Source of the DNA: Jiella flava
Lineage (GTDB): Bacteria; Pseudomonadota; Alphaproteobacteria; Rhizobiales; Rhizobiaceae
Reading direction: 5' to 3'
NCBI RefSeq assembly: GCF_017349315.1
Contig: NZ_JAFMPP010000010.1
Coordinates: 62,001-126,000 of the forward strand
DNA length: 64,000 nucleotides
The notes below the pieces were generated by a model. The model saw only the letters and a list, made by a program, of their open reading frames with translations, did not search any database and was not told where the DNA came from. Both the position numbers and the translations under genes were made by a program. This document shows positions 42,749-51,526 of the stretch, one piece after another (the stretch's first letter is position 1; the number at the start of each line of letters is the position of its first letter).

Positions 42749-45337
42749 TCAGGCCTGCCCGGCGCTGATCTGCCCAGGCTCGGCCGCCTTCTTCTTCTCG
42801 TCAAGGTCCGCCGCCCTGGCGGCTTCCGCCGCATCGGTCGAGCGTAGATTGAAGAAAACCAGCACCGGCGCGGCGACGAAAATCGACGAGAAGGTGCCGA
42901 TGATCACGCCGAACAACATCGAGGCGACAAAGGAGCGGATCACCTCGCCACCGAAGACGAACAGCGCGGCCAGTGCGAGCACGGTCGTCGCCGACGTCAT
43001 GGTCGTGCGCGACAGCATCTCGTTGTCGGACAGATCGAGCAACTGGCCGAGCGGCATCTTCTTGAACCGCCGCAGATTCTCGCGGACGCGGTCGTAGATG
43101 ACGACGGTGTCGTTCAGCGAATAGCCGACGATGGTCAGGATCGCCGCGACCGTCGACAGGCTGACGTCGAGCTGCGTCACGGTAATGAAGCCGAGAGTCA
43201 GGATGACATCGTTGACGGTGGCGATGATCGCACCGAGGGCGAACTGCCACTCGAAGCGCAGCCAGACATAGACCAGGATCGCGACCAGCGACGCGAGAAC
43301 GCCGATGATCGCGGCCCAGGCGAGTTCGCCGGAGACCGTTGGGCCGACGACTTCGGTCCGCCGGATATCATATGTCTGCGACAGCGCCTGGCTGGCCGTG
43401 TCGACCAGTTTCTGCTGGGATGAGTCGGACACCTCACCGAAGGCGCCGATCCGGATCAGCGCCTCGTTCTGGGTGCCGAACTCCTGCACCTGCGGGTCGG
43501 CGATGCCCGCCTTGGTCAGCTGGGTGCGGATGTCGCCGGTATCGGCCGCGCCCTGCTTGGCCTGCACCTCGATCAAGGTGCCGCCGGTGAAGTCGATGCC
43601 GAAATTCGGGCCGATGGCAAAGAGCGAGACGATCGAGGCGATGCAGAGCGCCATCGACACGCCGAAGATCTTCAGACGGACCTTCATGAACGGGATCTTC
43701 GTCACCTCGGGCACGAGGCGCAGATAACCTTTCGGCAGCTCCTTCGGGCGCCGGCGGCGCACCCATGCGGCGACCAGCCAGCGCGTCAGCGTGAAGGCGG
43801 TGAAAACGGTGGTCAGAATACCGATCGCCAACGTCACGGCGAAGCCGCGCACCGGGCCGCTGCCGAGGAAGAACAGGACGACAGCGGCAATCAGCGTGGT
43901 GATGTTGGCGTCAAGAATCGTCGCCAGGGCCTTCTGAAAGCCGGCGTCGATCGCCTGCACGACCGAGCGTCCCTGCCGCCGCTCGTCGCGGATCCGCTCA
44001 TAGATCAAAACGTTCGAATCGACCGCCATGCCGAGCGTCAGCACGATACCGGCGATACCAGGCAGTGTCAGGGTCGCCCCGATCACCGTGAGGACCGCGA
44101 ACAGAAGGATCAGGTTGGCGGCCAAAGCGATATTGGCGATGACACCGAGGAAGCCATAGGCCGCGAGCATGAAGACGACGACCGCCACCGCGCCGATCAC
44201 GCCGGCCATCTCGCCGGCGTCGATCGAGTCGGCGCCAAGGCCCGGCCCGACGGTTCGCTCTTCGATGATATTGAGCGTCGCCGGCAGCGCCCCGGCCCGC
44301 AACAGCACCGCCAAATCGTTGGCTGACTGGACCGTGAAGCTGCCGCTGATCTGCGCCTGCCCCCCGAGAATGGCGGTGCGGATCACCGGCGCCGACAGCA
44401 CCTTGTCATCGAGAACGATGGCGAAAGGCTTGCCGACATTGGCCTGGGTGACCCGGCCGAAGCGCTGGGCGCCTTGCGAGTCGAAGCGAATGTTGACCAC
44501 CGGCTCGTTGGTCTGCTGATCGAAGCCCGGCTGCGCGTCGGTGAGATTTTCACCCGAGACCATCACCTGTCGCTTCACCAGGATCGGTCGGGCCGGCTTG
44601 TCGTTGGTGTAGAGCAGCACGTCGCCCGGCGGCACTCGTCCGCCCTTGGCGACCGTCTCGGCGTTCTCGCTCTGATCGACCAATTGGAAGGTGAGTTTGG
44701 CGGTCTGGTTGAGCAGTTCCTTCAACCGCTTCGGATCGCCGAGGCCCGGCACCTGGACCATGATGCGGTCGGCGCCTTGGCGCTGGATGATCGGCTCGGT
44801 GGTGCCGAGCTCGTCAACACGCCGACGCACGACTTCGATCGACTGCGTCACCGCCGTCGACACGCGGTAAGCGATGCCCTGATCGGTCAAGGTGGCGGTG
44901 ATGACGCCGGCTTGCGGCTGCGCCAACTCGACTTCGGCGACGGAGCCACCGGACATCAGGCCGCTGGAAATCGGCTGGGTCAACTGCTCGAGCGCCGACT
45001 GCGCGTCTGAAGCCTGCGCCGGATCGCGCAGCCGAACCGAGATGGTGTGGTCCTTGGTGGCAATCGCCGAGTAGCCGATGCGCTTTTGGCGCAGCAGCTG
45101 ACGGACCTCGTCCTGCACCGACTGCAGACGCTCCTTGACGAGCGAGGCCCGGTCGACCTCCAGCAAAATATAAGAACCGCCCTGAAGATCGAGACCGAGC
45201 GTCACCGACTTGTCGGGCAGCCAGCTCGGCAGCCCCTCGGTCCAGCTCCGCGGAAGAACGTTGGGAGCGGCATAGGCGAGGCCTATCAGCACCGTCAGCC
45301 AGATGAGGATCGTCTTCCAGCGCGAGAAATACAGCAT
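42749..45337 (-). CDS. secDF: fused protein translocase subunit SecDF
   Basis: An 862-residue single chain combining SecD and SecF, which uses the proton gradient to pull preproteins out of SecYEG. The N-terminal SecD half has TM1 (ILIWLTVLIGLAYAAPNVLP), the LGLDLQGGSYILLEVD motif, the P1 head domain and IAGIVLTLGMAVDSNVLIYERIRDE. The SecF half begins near residue 560 (FGIDFTGGTLIEV) and has VNDVILTLGFI and VGYSLNDTVVIYDRVREN. The start at 45337 (MLYFSRWK) follows typical SecD N-termini. yajC lies 130 bases upstream, as usual. Confidence 0.97.
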   Translation of the reverse strand: MLYFSRWKTILIWLTVLIGLAYAAPNVLPRSWTEGLPSWLPDKSVTLGLDLQGGSYILLEVDRASLVKERLQSVQDEVRQLLRQKRIGYSAIATKDHTISVRLRDPAQASDAQSALEQLTQPISSGLMSGGSVAEVELAQPQAGVITATLTDQGIAYRVSTAVTQSIEVVRRRVDELGTTEPIIQRQGADRIMVQVPGLGDPKRLKELLNQTAKLTFQLVDQSENAETVAKGGRVPPGDVLLYTNDKPARPILVKRQVMVSGENLTDAQPGFDQQTNEPVVNIRFDSQGAQRFGRVTQANVGKPFAIVLDDKVLSAPVIRTAILGGQAQISGSFTVQSANDLAVLLRAGALPATLNIIEERTVGPGLGADSIDAGEMAGVIGAVAVVVFMLAAYGFLGVIANIALAANLILLFAVLTVIGATLTLPGIAGIVLTLGMAVDSNVLIYERIRDERRQGRSVVQAIDAGFQKALATILDANITTLIAAVVLFFLGSGPVRGFAVTLAIGILTTVFTAFTLTRWLVAAWVRRRRPKELPKGYLRLVPEVTKIPFMKVRLKIFGVSMALCIASIVSLFAIGPNFGIDFTGGTLIEVQAKQGAADTGDIRTQLTKAGIADPQVQEFGTQNEALIRIGAFGEVSDSSQQKLVDTASQALSQTYDIRRTEVVGPTVSGELAWAAIIGVLASLVAILVYVWLRFEWQFALGAIIATVNDVILTLGFITVTQLDVSLSTVAAILTIVGYSLNDTVVIYDRVRENLRRFKKMPLGQLLDLSDNEMLSRTTMTSATTVLALAALFVFGGEVIRSFVASMLFGVIIGTFSSIFVAAPVLVFFNLRSTDAAEAARAADLDEKKKAAEPGQISAGQA

Positions 45338-45467
45338 GTCGGTCTCGGAGATGTCGGCTCGCGCCAAGGCGTTGGAACCGGTTTCGGCGTCTGTCGCCGT
45401 CCCGCTAGAGTTGAGAGCGGAGCGGCTCGGATCTGCGGCATGGCGGACCTGCGGCCCGTGCCGCCTG

Positions 45468-45809
45468 CTACTTGCTGTTGGCGGCGGCCGGCTCGCCCTT
45501 GACGCGGACGTCGCTGAGCGTTCCCTGCAGCACCCGGACGCGAACCTGATCGGAGATCTGGACTTCCAGTTCGCCGTTGTCGTGGACCTTGGTCACCTTG
45601 CCGACGATGCCACCACCGGTGACGACCGTGTCGCCGCGCCGAATGTTCTTCAGCATCTCCTCGCGCTTTTTCATCTGCGACCGCTGGGGGCGGATGATCA
45701 GGAAATACATGATCGCGAAAACCGCGATAAACGGAAGAACACTGATCAGCAATTCGCTCCCACCGGCAGCAGTGGCACCGGTCTGGGCGAAAGCCTCGGA
45801 CACGAACAT
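45468..45809 (-). CDS. yajC: preprotein translocase subunit YajC
   Basis: A 113-residue accessory subunit of SecDF. An N-terminal signal-anchor region (SELLISVLPFIAVFAIMYFLIIRPQ, ending in the diagnostic RPQ) is followed by the cytosolic domain KKREEMLKNIRRGDTVVTGGGIVGKV. Adjacent ATGs are at 45812 and 45809; the second has better spacing (7 bases) from GAGG. It forms a transcription unit with secDF and the NDUFAF3-like gene. Confidence 0.95.
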   Translation of the reverse strand: MFVSEAFAQTGATAAGGSELLISVLPFIAVFAIMYFLIIRPQRSQMKKREEMLKNIRRGDTVVTGGGIVGKVTKVHDNGELEVQISDQVRVRVLQGTLSDVRVKGEPAAANSK

Positions 45810-46075
45810 CATCGACCTCGCAAGAATGAGTTTGCAACAAAAGCGCGTCGAAACGAACGTCCCGCCGACGGCGCCCAAGATCTCCAAGAGACCTGTCTGG
45901 ACGTGGCCGCAATATACGATCGGCCTATGCCTTTGCAACAAGCTGCGGCATTTACAGCCCGCCGCAGGGCCGCTTATGCCATTACAATGCTGTCACCAAC
46001 CCGTCAGTGCGACGTGAACGCCCGTGCTCCACATGATGCGCGCCGTTGCGTTTTGACCACGGAGGAAAAGCCTCG

Positions 46076-46981
46076 ATGACCTCACCCGCCGACCTCTCGC
46101 GGATCGCGATCGCGCTCGAATCGATCGCCGAACGGCTCGCCGAAGCTCTGCCGTCGCGCCCGGCCAAGCCCGACTTTGCGGCAGCCGACTGCTTTGTCTT
46201 CGATCCGAAGAAAGGGTTGAAGGCCGTTCCGAAGGTCAATCGCGTGCCGATCACGCTGTTGAAAGGCATCGATCGCTCGCGCGACATCCTGTTCGACAAC
46301 ACGCTGCGCTTTGCCAAGGGTCTGCCCGCCAATAACGCACTGCTTTGGGGCGCACGCGGCATGGGAAAGTCGTCGCTCGTGAAAGCGGTGCACGCCTCGG
46401 TCAACGCAGAGCTTCATGGCTCCGCCCAGGCCCCGCTCAAGCTGGTCGAAATCCCGCGCGAAGATATCGCGCACCTGCCGGAGCTGATGGATCAACTCGT
46501 AGCCGCCCCTGCCCCGGTGCTGTTATTCTGCGACGATCTCTCCTTCGATCACGACGACACCGCCTACAAATCTCTGAAGGCCGCTCTTGAAGGCGGCGTC
46601 GAGGGACGGCCAGACAATGTGCTGTTCTACGCCACGTCGAACCGCCGGCATCTTCTGCCGCGAGACATGATCGAGAACGAGCGCGCAACGGCAATCAATC
46701 CCGGCGAGGCGGTTGAGGAAAAGGTGTCGCTGTCGGATCGCTTCGGCTTGTGGCTGGGATTCCACAATTGCAGCCAGGATCAATATCTGGCGATGATCGA
46801 CGGCTATGTCGCAGCGTACGGGCTCTGCGACACGGTGACGCCGGACGAACTGCGCCGCGCCGCGCTGGAATGGGCGACGACACGCGGCAGCCGCTCGGGG
46901 CGGGTCGCCCACCAGTTCATGATGAATTTGGCCGGCGAACATGGCCGCCGCTTGGAGATCGCCGAGGGCCGACCAGGCTGA
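46076..46981 (+). CDS. DUF815-family ATP-binding protein
   Basis: A 301-residue AAA-like ATPase. DUF815 features are the KAVPKVNRVPITLLKGIDRSRDIL segment, Walker A LLWGARGMGKSSLVKAV (about 91-107), Walker B PVLLFCDDLSFDHDD and the sensor YATSNRRHLLPRDMIEN. Its role is unknown. The start at 46076 follows GGAGG. It is divergent from yajC. Confidence 0.9.
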   Translation: MTSPADLSRIAIALESIAERLAEALPSRPAKPDFAAADCFVFDPKKGLKAVPKVNRVPITLLKGIDRSRDILFDNTLRFAKGLPANNALLWGARGMGKSSLVKAVHASVNAELHGSAQAPLKLVEIPREDIAHLPELMDQLVAAPAPVLLFCDDLSFDHDDTAYKSLKAALEGGVEGRPDNVLFYATSNRRHLLPRDMIENERATAINPGEAVEEKVSLSDRFGLWLGFHNCSQDQYLAMIDGYVAAYGLCDTVTPDELRRAALEWATTRGSRSGRVAHQFMMNLAGEHGRRLEIAEGRPG

Positions 46982-47485
46982 CCCTTGTCGAGGCCGGACC
47001 AGCCGATCAGCTGTTCAAGATCGCCGAAAGCCATCAGCCCAGACCGGCAGGCTTGATCGTGCGCAGGGCCAAGGGATCGATATGCGGGCGCGACGCACGA
47101 GAAGGTGAGGTAGGCCCAAAAAAGGTGAGGCCGGCAGGCGCCCCTCCTGCCGGCACACACCCTTCGGCTCGCCGTCGGCTCTGCCGGCGACGCGTCGATC
47201 TTCTGATTGGCTCAGCGCGACAACCAGGTACGGCATCGCCCAATCCGCCAACCCACACTCCACGAACCAGCCCCATCCGGTGACGGGACGATCACGTCTT
47301 GATCACCGCCAAAATCCGATCACAACCGCACGCCATCAAAAAAACAACCTATGCGATTAAATAGCCGAGCCCCGCCCCCAGACCCGCGATTATCTGCAAC
47401 TAAAAGATCACAATTGTGCAAAACTGTCGAGATTTTGTTTTAAACACTTATCAATTTTTCTCCAGGACGCTGCGGAAGATTCGGT
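46982..47485. other. 504-bp intergenic region between convergent genes
   Basis: No credible gene. It contains a GC-rich 9-bp hairpin (47130-47154) preceded by a repeated AAGGTGAGG (47101-47130). From about 47330 to 47465 the DNA is strikingly AT-rich (for example GATTTTGTTTTAAACACTTATC), unlike the flanks. No RNA gene was recognised. Confidence 0.45.
47130..47154 (-). terminator. GC-rich hairpin, possible minus-strand terminator
   Basis: GCCGGCAGG (47130-47138) and CCTGCCGGC (47146-47154) form a 9-bp stem. On the minus strand TTTTTT follows after a six-base spacer (CTCACC). The nearest minus-strand gene end is about 330 bases away, so the assignment is uncertain. Confidence 0.4.
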
Positions 47486-48118
47486 TCAGTTTGCGCCGAG
47501 AAACGCCTCAATCGCGGCAAGCACCTGATCGGCCGGACGAAACCCGATCGCAAGCGCCGCATAATGGCCTTCCCGGCCGTCGACCGGCCCCGCCACCAAG
47601 GTTGGAAAGCCGGTCACGCCGGAGGATTGGGTGACGGCAAAGTCCGCAAGCGTTTCCTGCTTGGTCGCCTCATCGTCGAAAGCTGGCAGGAACGCATCTC
47701 GATCAAGACCCTCGGCGACTGCCAGATTAGCCAGCACCTCACGCTTCGTCACGTCGCGGTTTTCCGCATAAAAAGCCCGCGAAATCCGCTGCTTTAGCGG
47801 AAAAACATGCGCGGGATCGAGCCGCCGCGCTGCCACCACCGCCCGCGCCGCCGGCTCGGTGTCGTAGACGAAACTCTCGCGATCGAAGAAAGCATAGTCG
47901 AAGGGCTGGCCGCTCGCCGCCTCCACATGCTCCCAATGATGACGAATTTCCGCCTTCGCCTGCTCGTCCATCGGTCGGTCGTTGAACGGCCGCAAGCCCC
48001 CCAGCACGAGGCGGATGGCAAGATCGGGATGGGCCTTGGCGATGGCGTCGATGGTCGGAGAGAAGCCCCAGCACCACGAGCACATCGGATCGGCGAAATA
48101 AACAAGATGGGGAATCAC
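47486..48118 (-). CDS. DsbA-family (FrnE-like) oxidoreductase
   Basis: A 210-residue thioredoxin-fold protein with HLVYFADPMCSWCWGFSPTIDAI near the N-terminus (CSWC active site). An inserted helical domain follows, then SGVTGFPTLVAGP with the cis-Pro. There is no signal peptide, so it is a cytoplasmic FrnE/HCCA-isomerase-like member rather than a periplasmic DsbA. The GTG start at 48118 has AAGGA upstream and gives the family N-terminus. Confidence 0.88.
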   Translation of the reverse strand: MIPHLVYFADPMCSWCWGFSPTIDAIAKAHPDLAIRLVLGGLRPFNDRPMDEQAKAEIRHHWEHVEAASGQPFDYAFFDRESFVYDTEPAARAVVAARRLDPAHVFPLKQRISRAFYAENRDVTKREVLANLAVAEGLDRDAFLPAFDDEATKQETLADFAVTQSSGVTGFPTLVAGPVDGREGHYAALAIGFRPADQVLAAIEAFLGAN

Positions 48119-48288
48119 GACCCTGTTCCTTCGGTTCGAGTGGCCGGGGCTCTTCTTGAGCCCAAGCATGGCACAAACCGAAGGTTCCAAGGCGTCGACA
48201 GATCGTTCACCGCCACAGCGGTGGCCGGACGCGCCAGCGAGCAAAGCCTGCGGGCCTCACTGTGGCAACGATCCTGTTCACCGGATCA

Positions 48289-50109
48289 TCACAAGGGCCG
48301 TGTGACAGCCTCCAGCCAGGTGGCGTCCTGCGCTGAAAGATGCGGTGAAAGCGCCTCGCGCACCCGCCGGTGATAAGCGTTCAGCCACTGGCGCTCATCC
48401 TCGCCAAGCAGCGTCGCATCGATCAACCGCCGATCGATCGGCGCAAGCGTCAGCGTCTCAAAGCCGAGCATCAGCGCATCGCCCGCCTCGATCGGCGCGG
48501 GCTCGGTGACGACCAGCAGGTTTTCGATGCGGATCCCGAAGACGCCCTCTTTGTAGTAGCCGGGCTCATTGGAAACGATCATGCCGGGCTCCAGCACCGC
48601 CATGCCCCGGCGCGAGATCGACTGCGGCCCCTCATGAACCGCCAGAAACGCGCCGACGCCGTGGCCGGTGCCGTGGGCATAGTCGCAGCCGGCCTTCCAC
48701 AATGCGATTCGGGCCAGCGGATCGAGATCGACGCCGCGGGTGCCCTTCGGAAAGCGAGCGAGCGAGATGGCGATCATGCCCTTCAGAACCTGGGTGAAGC
48801 GCGTGCGCATCAGCGTGTCGGGCGCCCCGATCGGCACGGTGCGGGTGATGTCGGTCGTGCCATCGCGGTACTGCCCGCCGGAATCGATGAGGAAGAGTTC
48901 GCCCGGGCCGAGCACCCGATTCGATTCGCGGTTGACCCGGTAATGGGCGATGGCCCCGTTCGGCCCGGCCGCCGCGATCGTGTCGAAGGAGATGTCCACC
49001 AGCGGCATGCCCGCCGCCTCTCCGGCCTCGACACGGCAACGCTCCAGCGTCTCGGCCGCGGTGATTTCATCGATCGTCCCCGGCTCCTGGCGCACCAGCC
49101 AGGCCAGGAATTTGACCATGGCGACGCCGTCACGCTGGTGCGCCGCGCGGCTGCCGGCAAGTTCGCCAGCGTTCTTGGTTGCCCGCGGCCGCTGCGCCGG
49201 ATCGGCGAGATCGACGACGGTCCCGCCCGCGCTCGCGGCGATTTCCCCGAGGCGCGCGGCCGCCAGATTGGGATCAAGAGCCACAATCTGTTGCTTGGCC
49301 ATCTTCGCCAAATCGCTTTCGAAACGGTCGGGCGTCCTGAGCGCAACAAGCGGCTTCAAATGCGCTTCGAGCGCCGCGTCGATCTTCTCCGGATCGACGT
49401 AAAGCTGCGCCTCGCCCGTCGCCGGCACAATGGCAAAGCTCAGCATCAGCGGGTTATGGGCGATGTCGGACCCACGCAGATTGAACGTCCAGGCGACCGA
49501 CGAGGGGTCGGTCAGCACCGTCAGGTCGGCCTTGTGCTTGATGATCGCCGCCCGGATCTCGGCAAGCTTGTCCGCCGCGCTGCGACCGGCCAGCGCGTCG
49601 TCCTGGACAAACGCCTGGCCCTTCGGCGGCGCGGGTCGGTCGTTCCAGATGCAGTCGACGGGATTGTCAGCCATCGCGACCAGCTTGCCGCCGACTTTCT
49701 GCAGGATCTCGGCGAGGCGCCGGACCTCGCCAACGGTATGCAGCCACGGATCATAGGCGATTGTCTTGCCGGCCCCTTCCGCTTCGAGAACGGCGCTGAG
49801 AGGCGTTTCCAGCGACGACAGCGGCGTCACCACAGCCAAGTCGACCTGCTGGCGAACCTGCAGCGTATAGCGCCCGTCGACGAGGATCGCGGCCTTGTCG
49901 CCAAGGATGACGACCACCCCGGCCGAACCGCTAAAACCGGTCAGCCATTCCAGCCGAGCCGCGGAGGGCGGGATGTATTCGCCCTGATGCTCGTCGGCGC
50001 GCGGCACGATGAAGCCGTCGACACCGCGCTCGCGAAGCAGCTTGCGCAACGCGCCGATCCGCGCGGCGCTGTTCGAGAAATCAATCGGATTGTCGAAACT
50101 CTGAAACAT
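48289..50109 (-). CDS. pepP: M24-family aminopeptidase P (Xaa-Pro aminopeptidase)
   Basis: A 606-residue three-domain aminopeptidase P of the large (XPNPEP1-like) type. Two creatinase N-domains (about 1-300) begin with RIGALRKLLRERGVDGFIVPRADEHQGEYI. The pita-bread catalytic domain carries LFLIDSGGQYRDGTTDITRTV (two metal Asp), GTGHGVGAFLAVHEGPQ (His) and MIVSNEPGYYKEGVFGIRIENLLVV (Glu). It removes N-terminal residues before proline using two Mn2+ or similar ions. Confidence 0.95.
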   Translation of the reverse strand: MFQSFDNPIDFSNSAARIGALRKLLRERGVDGFIVPRADEHQGEYIPPSAARLEWLTGFSGSAGVVVILGDKAAILVDGRYTLQVRQQVDLAVVTPLSSLETPLSAVLEAEGAGKTIAYDPWLHTVGEVRRLAEILQKVGGKLVAMADNPVDCIWNDRPAPPKGQAFVQDDALAGRSAADKLAEIRAAIIKHKADLTVLTDPSSVAWTFNLRGSDIAHNPLMLSFAIVPATGEAQLYVDPEKIDAALEAHLKPLVALRTPDRFESDLAKMAKQQIVALDPNLAAARLGEIAASAGGTVVDLADPAQRPRATKNAGELAGSRAAHQRDGVAMVKFLAWLVRQEPGTIDEITAAETLERCRVEAGEAAGMPLVDISFDTIAAAGPNGAIAHYRVNRESNRVLGPGELFLIDSGGQYRDGTTDITRTVPIGAPDTLMRTRFTQVLKGMIAISLARFPKGTRGVDLDPLARIALWKAGCDYAHGTGHGVGAFLAVHEGPQSISRRGMAVLEPGMIVSNEPGYYKEGVFGIRIENLLVVTEPAPIEAGDALMLGFETLTLAPIDRRLIDATLLGEDERQWLNAYHRRVREALSPHLSAQDATWLEAVTRPL

Positions 50110-50369
50110 GTTCGCCCCTGCTTGCCGAGAGCGCCGCGACGCCGTTTGCGATGTGTCCGAAATTTCCAGCCTGACCGCAAGGTCGGAGCGTTCGCAGCCG
50201 CTCTCAAAGCCACCGCTCGCAGCATTTTGCCCGAAGACCGACCAAGCCCTGTCGCGTTGCAGACAGCGGATAGGACCTATGCAACGGAACCGCTACCGAA
50301 GCCGCTCAGCCAGCGTCATATTGCACTGCAACGGGAGGCCGAAAACAGCTTTCTGAAGGAGATTGCACC

Positions 50370-50573
50370 ATGGCCAGCAACGACCGCACCAACGACCGCC
50401 AGCGCCAGCAAAATGCCGGCATCATGCGCACGGTTATCAATCGGATGATGGAAGCCCGCGAGCGCGAAGCGCGCCGCTACATCGCCAGCCACTACGGCAA
50501 GCGCTTCCACCCCGACGTCTTCGGCGGCGAGACCGTCTCGAATTTCGAAAGCCGCGCTCCGCAGCGCTCGTAA
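50370..50573 (+). CDS. small hypothetical protein, 67 residues
   Basis: Not recognised as a named family. It is a real gene on local signals: AAGGAGA lies 8-9 bases upstream of the ATG, and a strong terminator follows 36 bases after the stop. The sequence is hydrophilic, with an amphipathic Arg/Glu-rich helix (IMRTVINRMMEAREREARRYIASHYG) and a loop FHPDVFGGETVSNF. In size and charge it resembles alphaproteobacterial stress mini-proteins, but it lacks the DUF1127 signature. Confidence 0.7.
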   Translation: MASNDRTNDRQRQQNAGIMRTVINRMMEAREREARRYIASHYGKRFHPDVFGGETVSNFESRAPQRS

Positions 50574-50608
50574 CAGCGCCGCGCCTATCTCAGGCTTCTA
50601 CGATATGA

Positions 50609-50645
50609 AAGCCCGGCGGATTCCATAGTGGCCGCCGGGCTTTTC
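50609..50645 (+). terminator. intrinsic terminator after the small gene
   Basis: AAGCCCGGCGG (about 50609-50619) pairs with CCGCCGGGCTT (about 50632-50642), followed by TTTCC. It also overlaps the end of the convergent prmA gene region and could serve both strands. Confidence 0.85.
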
Positions 50646-50648
50646 CGT

Positions 50649-51524
50649 TCAACCCGCGGCGCGAAGATGCAGCGCCACCCATTCGCCCATCACCAGCGTC
50701 CGGCAATGGACAAAGCCCTGCGCCCGGAACGCGGCCCGCACCGCAGCCGCCTGCTTGATGAGAATGCCGGACAAAATGACGTCGGCACCGAGTGCCGAAT
50801 GCCGGCGAAACTCCGGCGACAGCATCATCAGCGGGCCGGCAAGAATATTGGCGACGATCAGATCGAACGGCGCCCGTTGGCGCACCGCCGGCGTCGCAAA
50901 GCCGTCGGCCCGCACCGTCTCGACCAATGCCGCAACGCCATTGGCGTGGGCATTGTCGGCCGCGACCGCGACGGCGACCGGATCGACATCGGTCGCGAGC
51001 ACCTTCACCCGGGCGAGTTTGGCAAGTGCGATGGCCAACACCGCGCTCCCGGTGCCGAGATCAAGAACCGCTTGCGGCCGGCGCAGCCGCACGACTTGGT
51101 CGATCAGCGTCAGGCAGCCGGCCGTGGTGCCGTGATGACCGGTGCCGAAGGCGAGTCCCGCTTCGATTTCGATCGCATGTTCGTGCGCCCCGACCTGATT
51201 GCGGTCATGGGCGCCATGGACGATGAAGCGGCCGGCGCGCACCGGCTTCAGCTCGGCCAGAACCGCCGCCATCCAATCCTTGTCGGGTAGCTCCTCGCGG
51301 CCGATCTCGACCGTCTCCCCGAGCCCGGCGGCATGACGGAACGCATCCGCCCGATCCTCGCCCGGCTCGACGTCGAAATAGGCGGCGACCTCCCAGACAT
51401 CGCCCGCTTCGTCGATCTCGGTGATGGCGATCGGTGCGCCTTCATCCTCGAAGATCGTCTCGATCCCGACATAGGCGTCTTGGGCGGCCGCCTTTCCCGC
51501 CCTTAGGAAATATCGAATCTGCAC
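50649..51524 (-). CDS. prmA: ribosomal protein L11 methyltransferase
   Basis: A 291-residue SAM-dependent enzyme that trimethylates L11. The N-terminal L11-recognition domain precedes the Rossmann part: AFGTGHHGTTAGCLTLID, VLDLGTGSAVLAIALAKLARVKVLATDVDPVAV and FDLIVANILAGPLMML (the NILA-type motif of PrmA). The GTG start at 51524 lies 2 bases after the stop of the antiporter gene on the same strand, so translation is probably coupled. Confidence 0.95.
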   Translation of the reverse strand: MQIRYFLRAGKAAAQDAYVGIETIFEDEGAPIAITEIDEAGDVWEVAAYFDVEPGEDRADAFRHAAGLGETVEIGREELPDKDWMAAVLAELKPVRAGRFIVHGAHDRNQVGAHEHAIEIEAGLAFGTGHHGTTAGCLTLIDQVVRLRRPQAVLDLGTGSAVLAIALAKLARVKVLATDVDPVAVAVAADNAHANGVAALVETVRADGFATPAVRQRAPFDLIVANILAGPLMMLSPEFRRHSALGADVILSGILIKQAAAVRAAFRAQGFVHCRTLVMGEWVALHLRAAG

Positions 51525-51526
51525 GG

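Noticed and set aside
48370-50448. Long plus-strand frame opposite the aminopeptidase P gene
   Set aside because: Low-complexity Arg/Asp-rich translation with no motifs; the minus-strand peptidase has all metal ligands.
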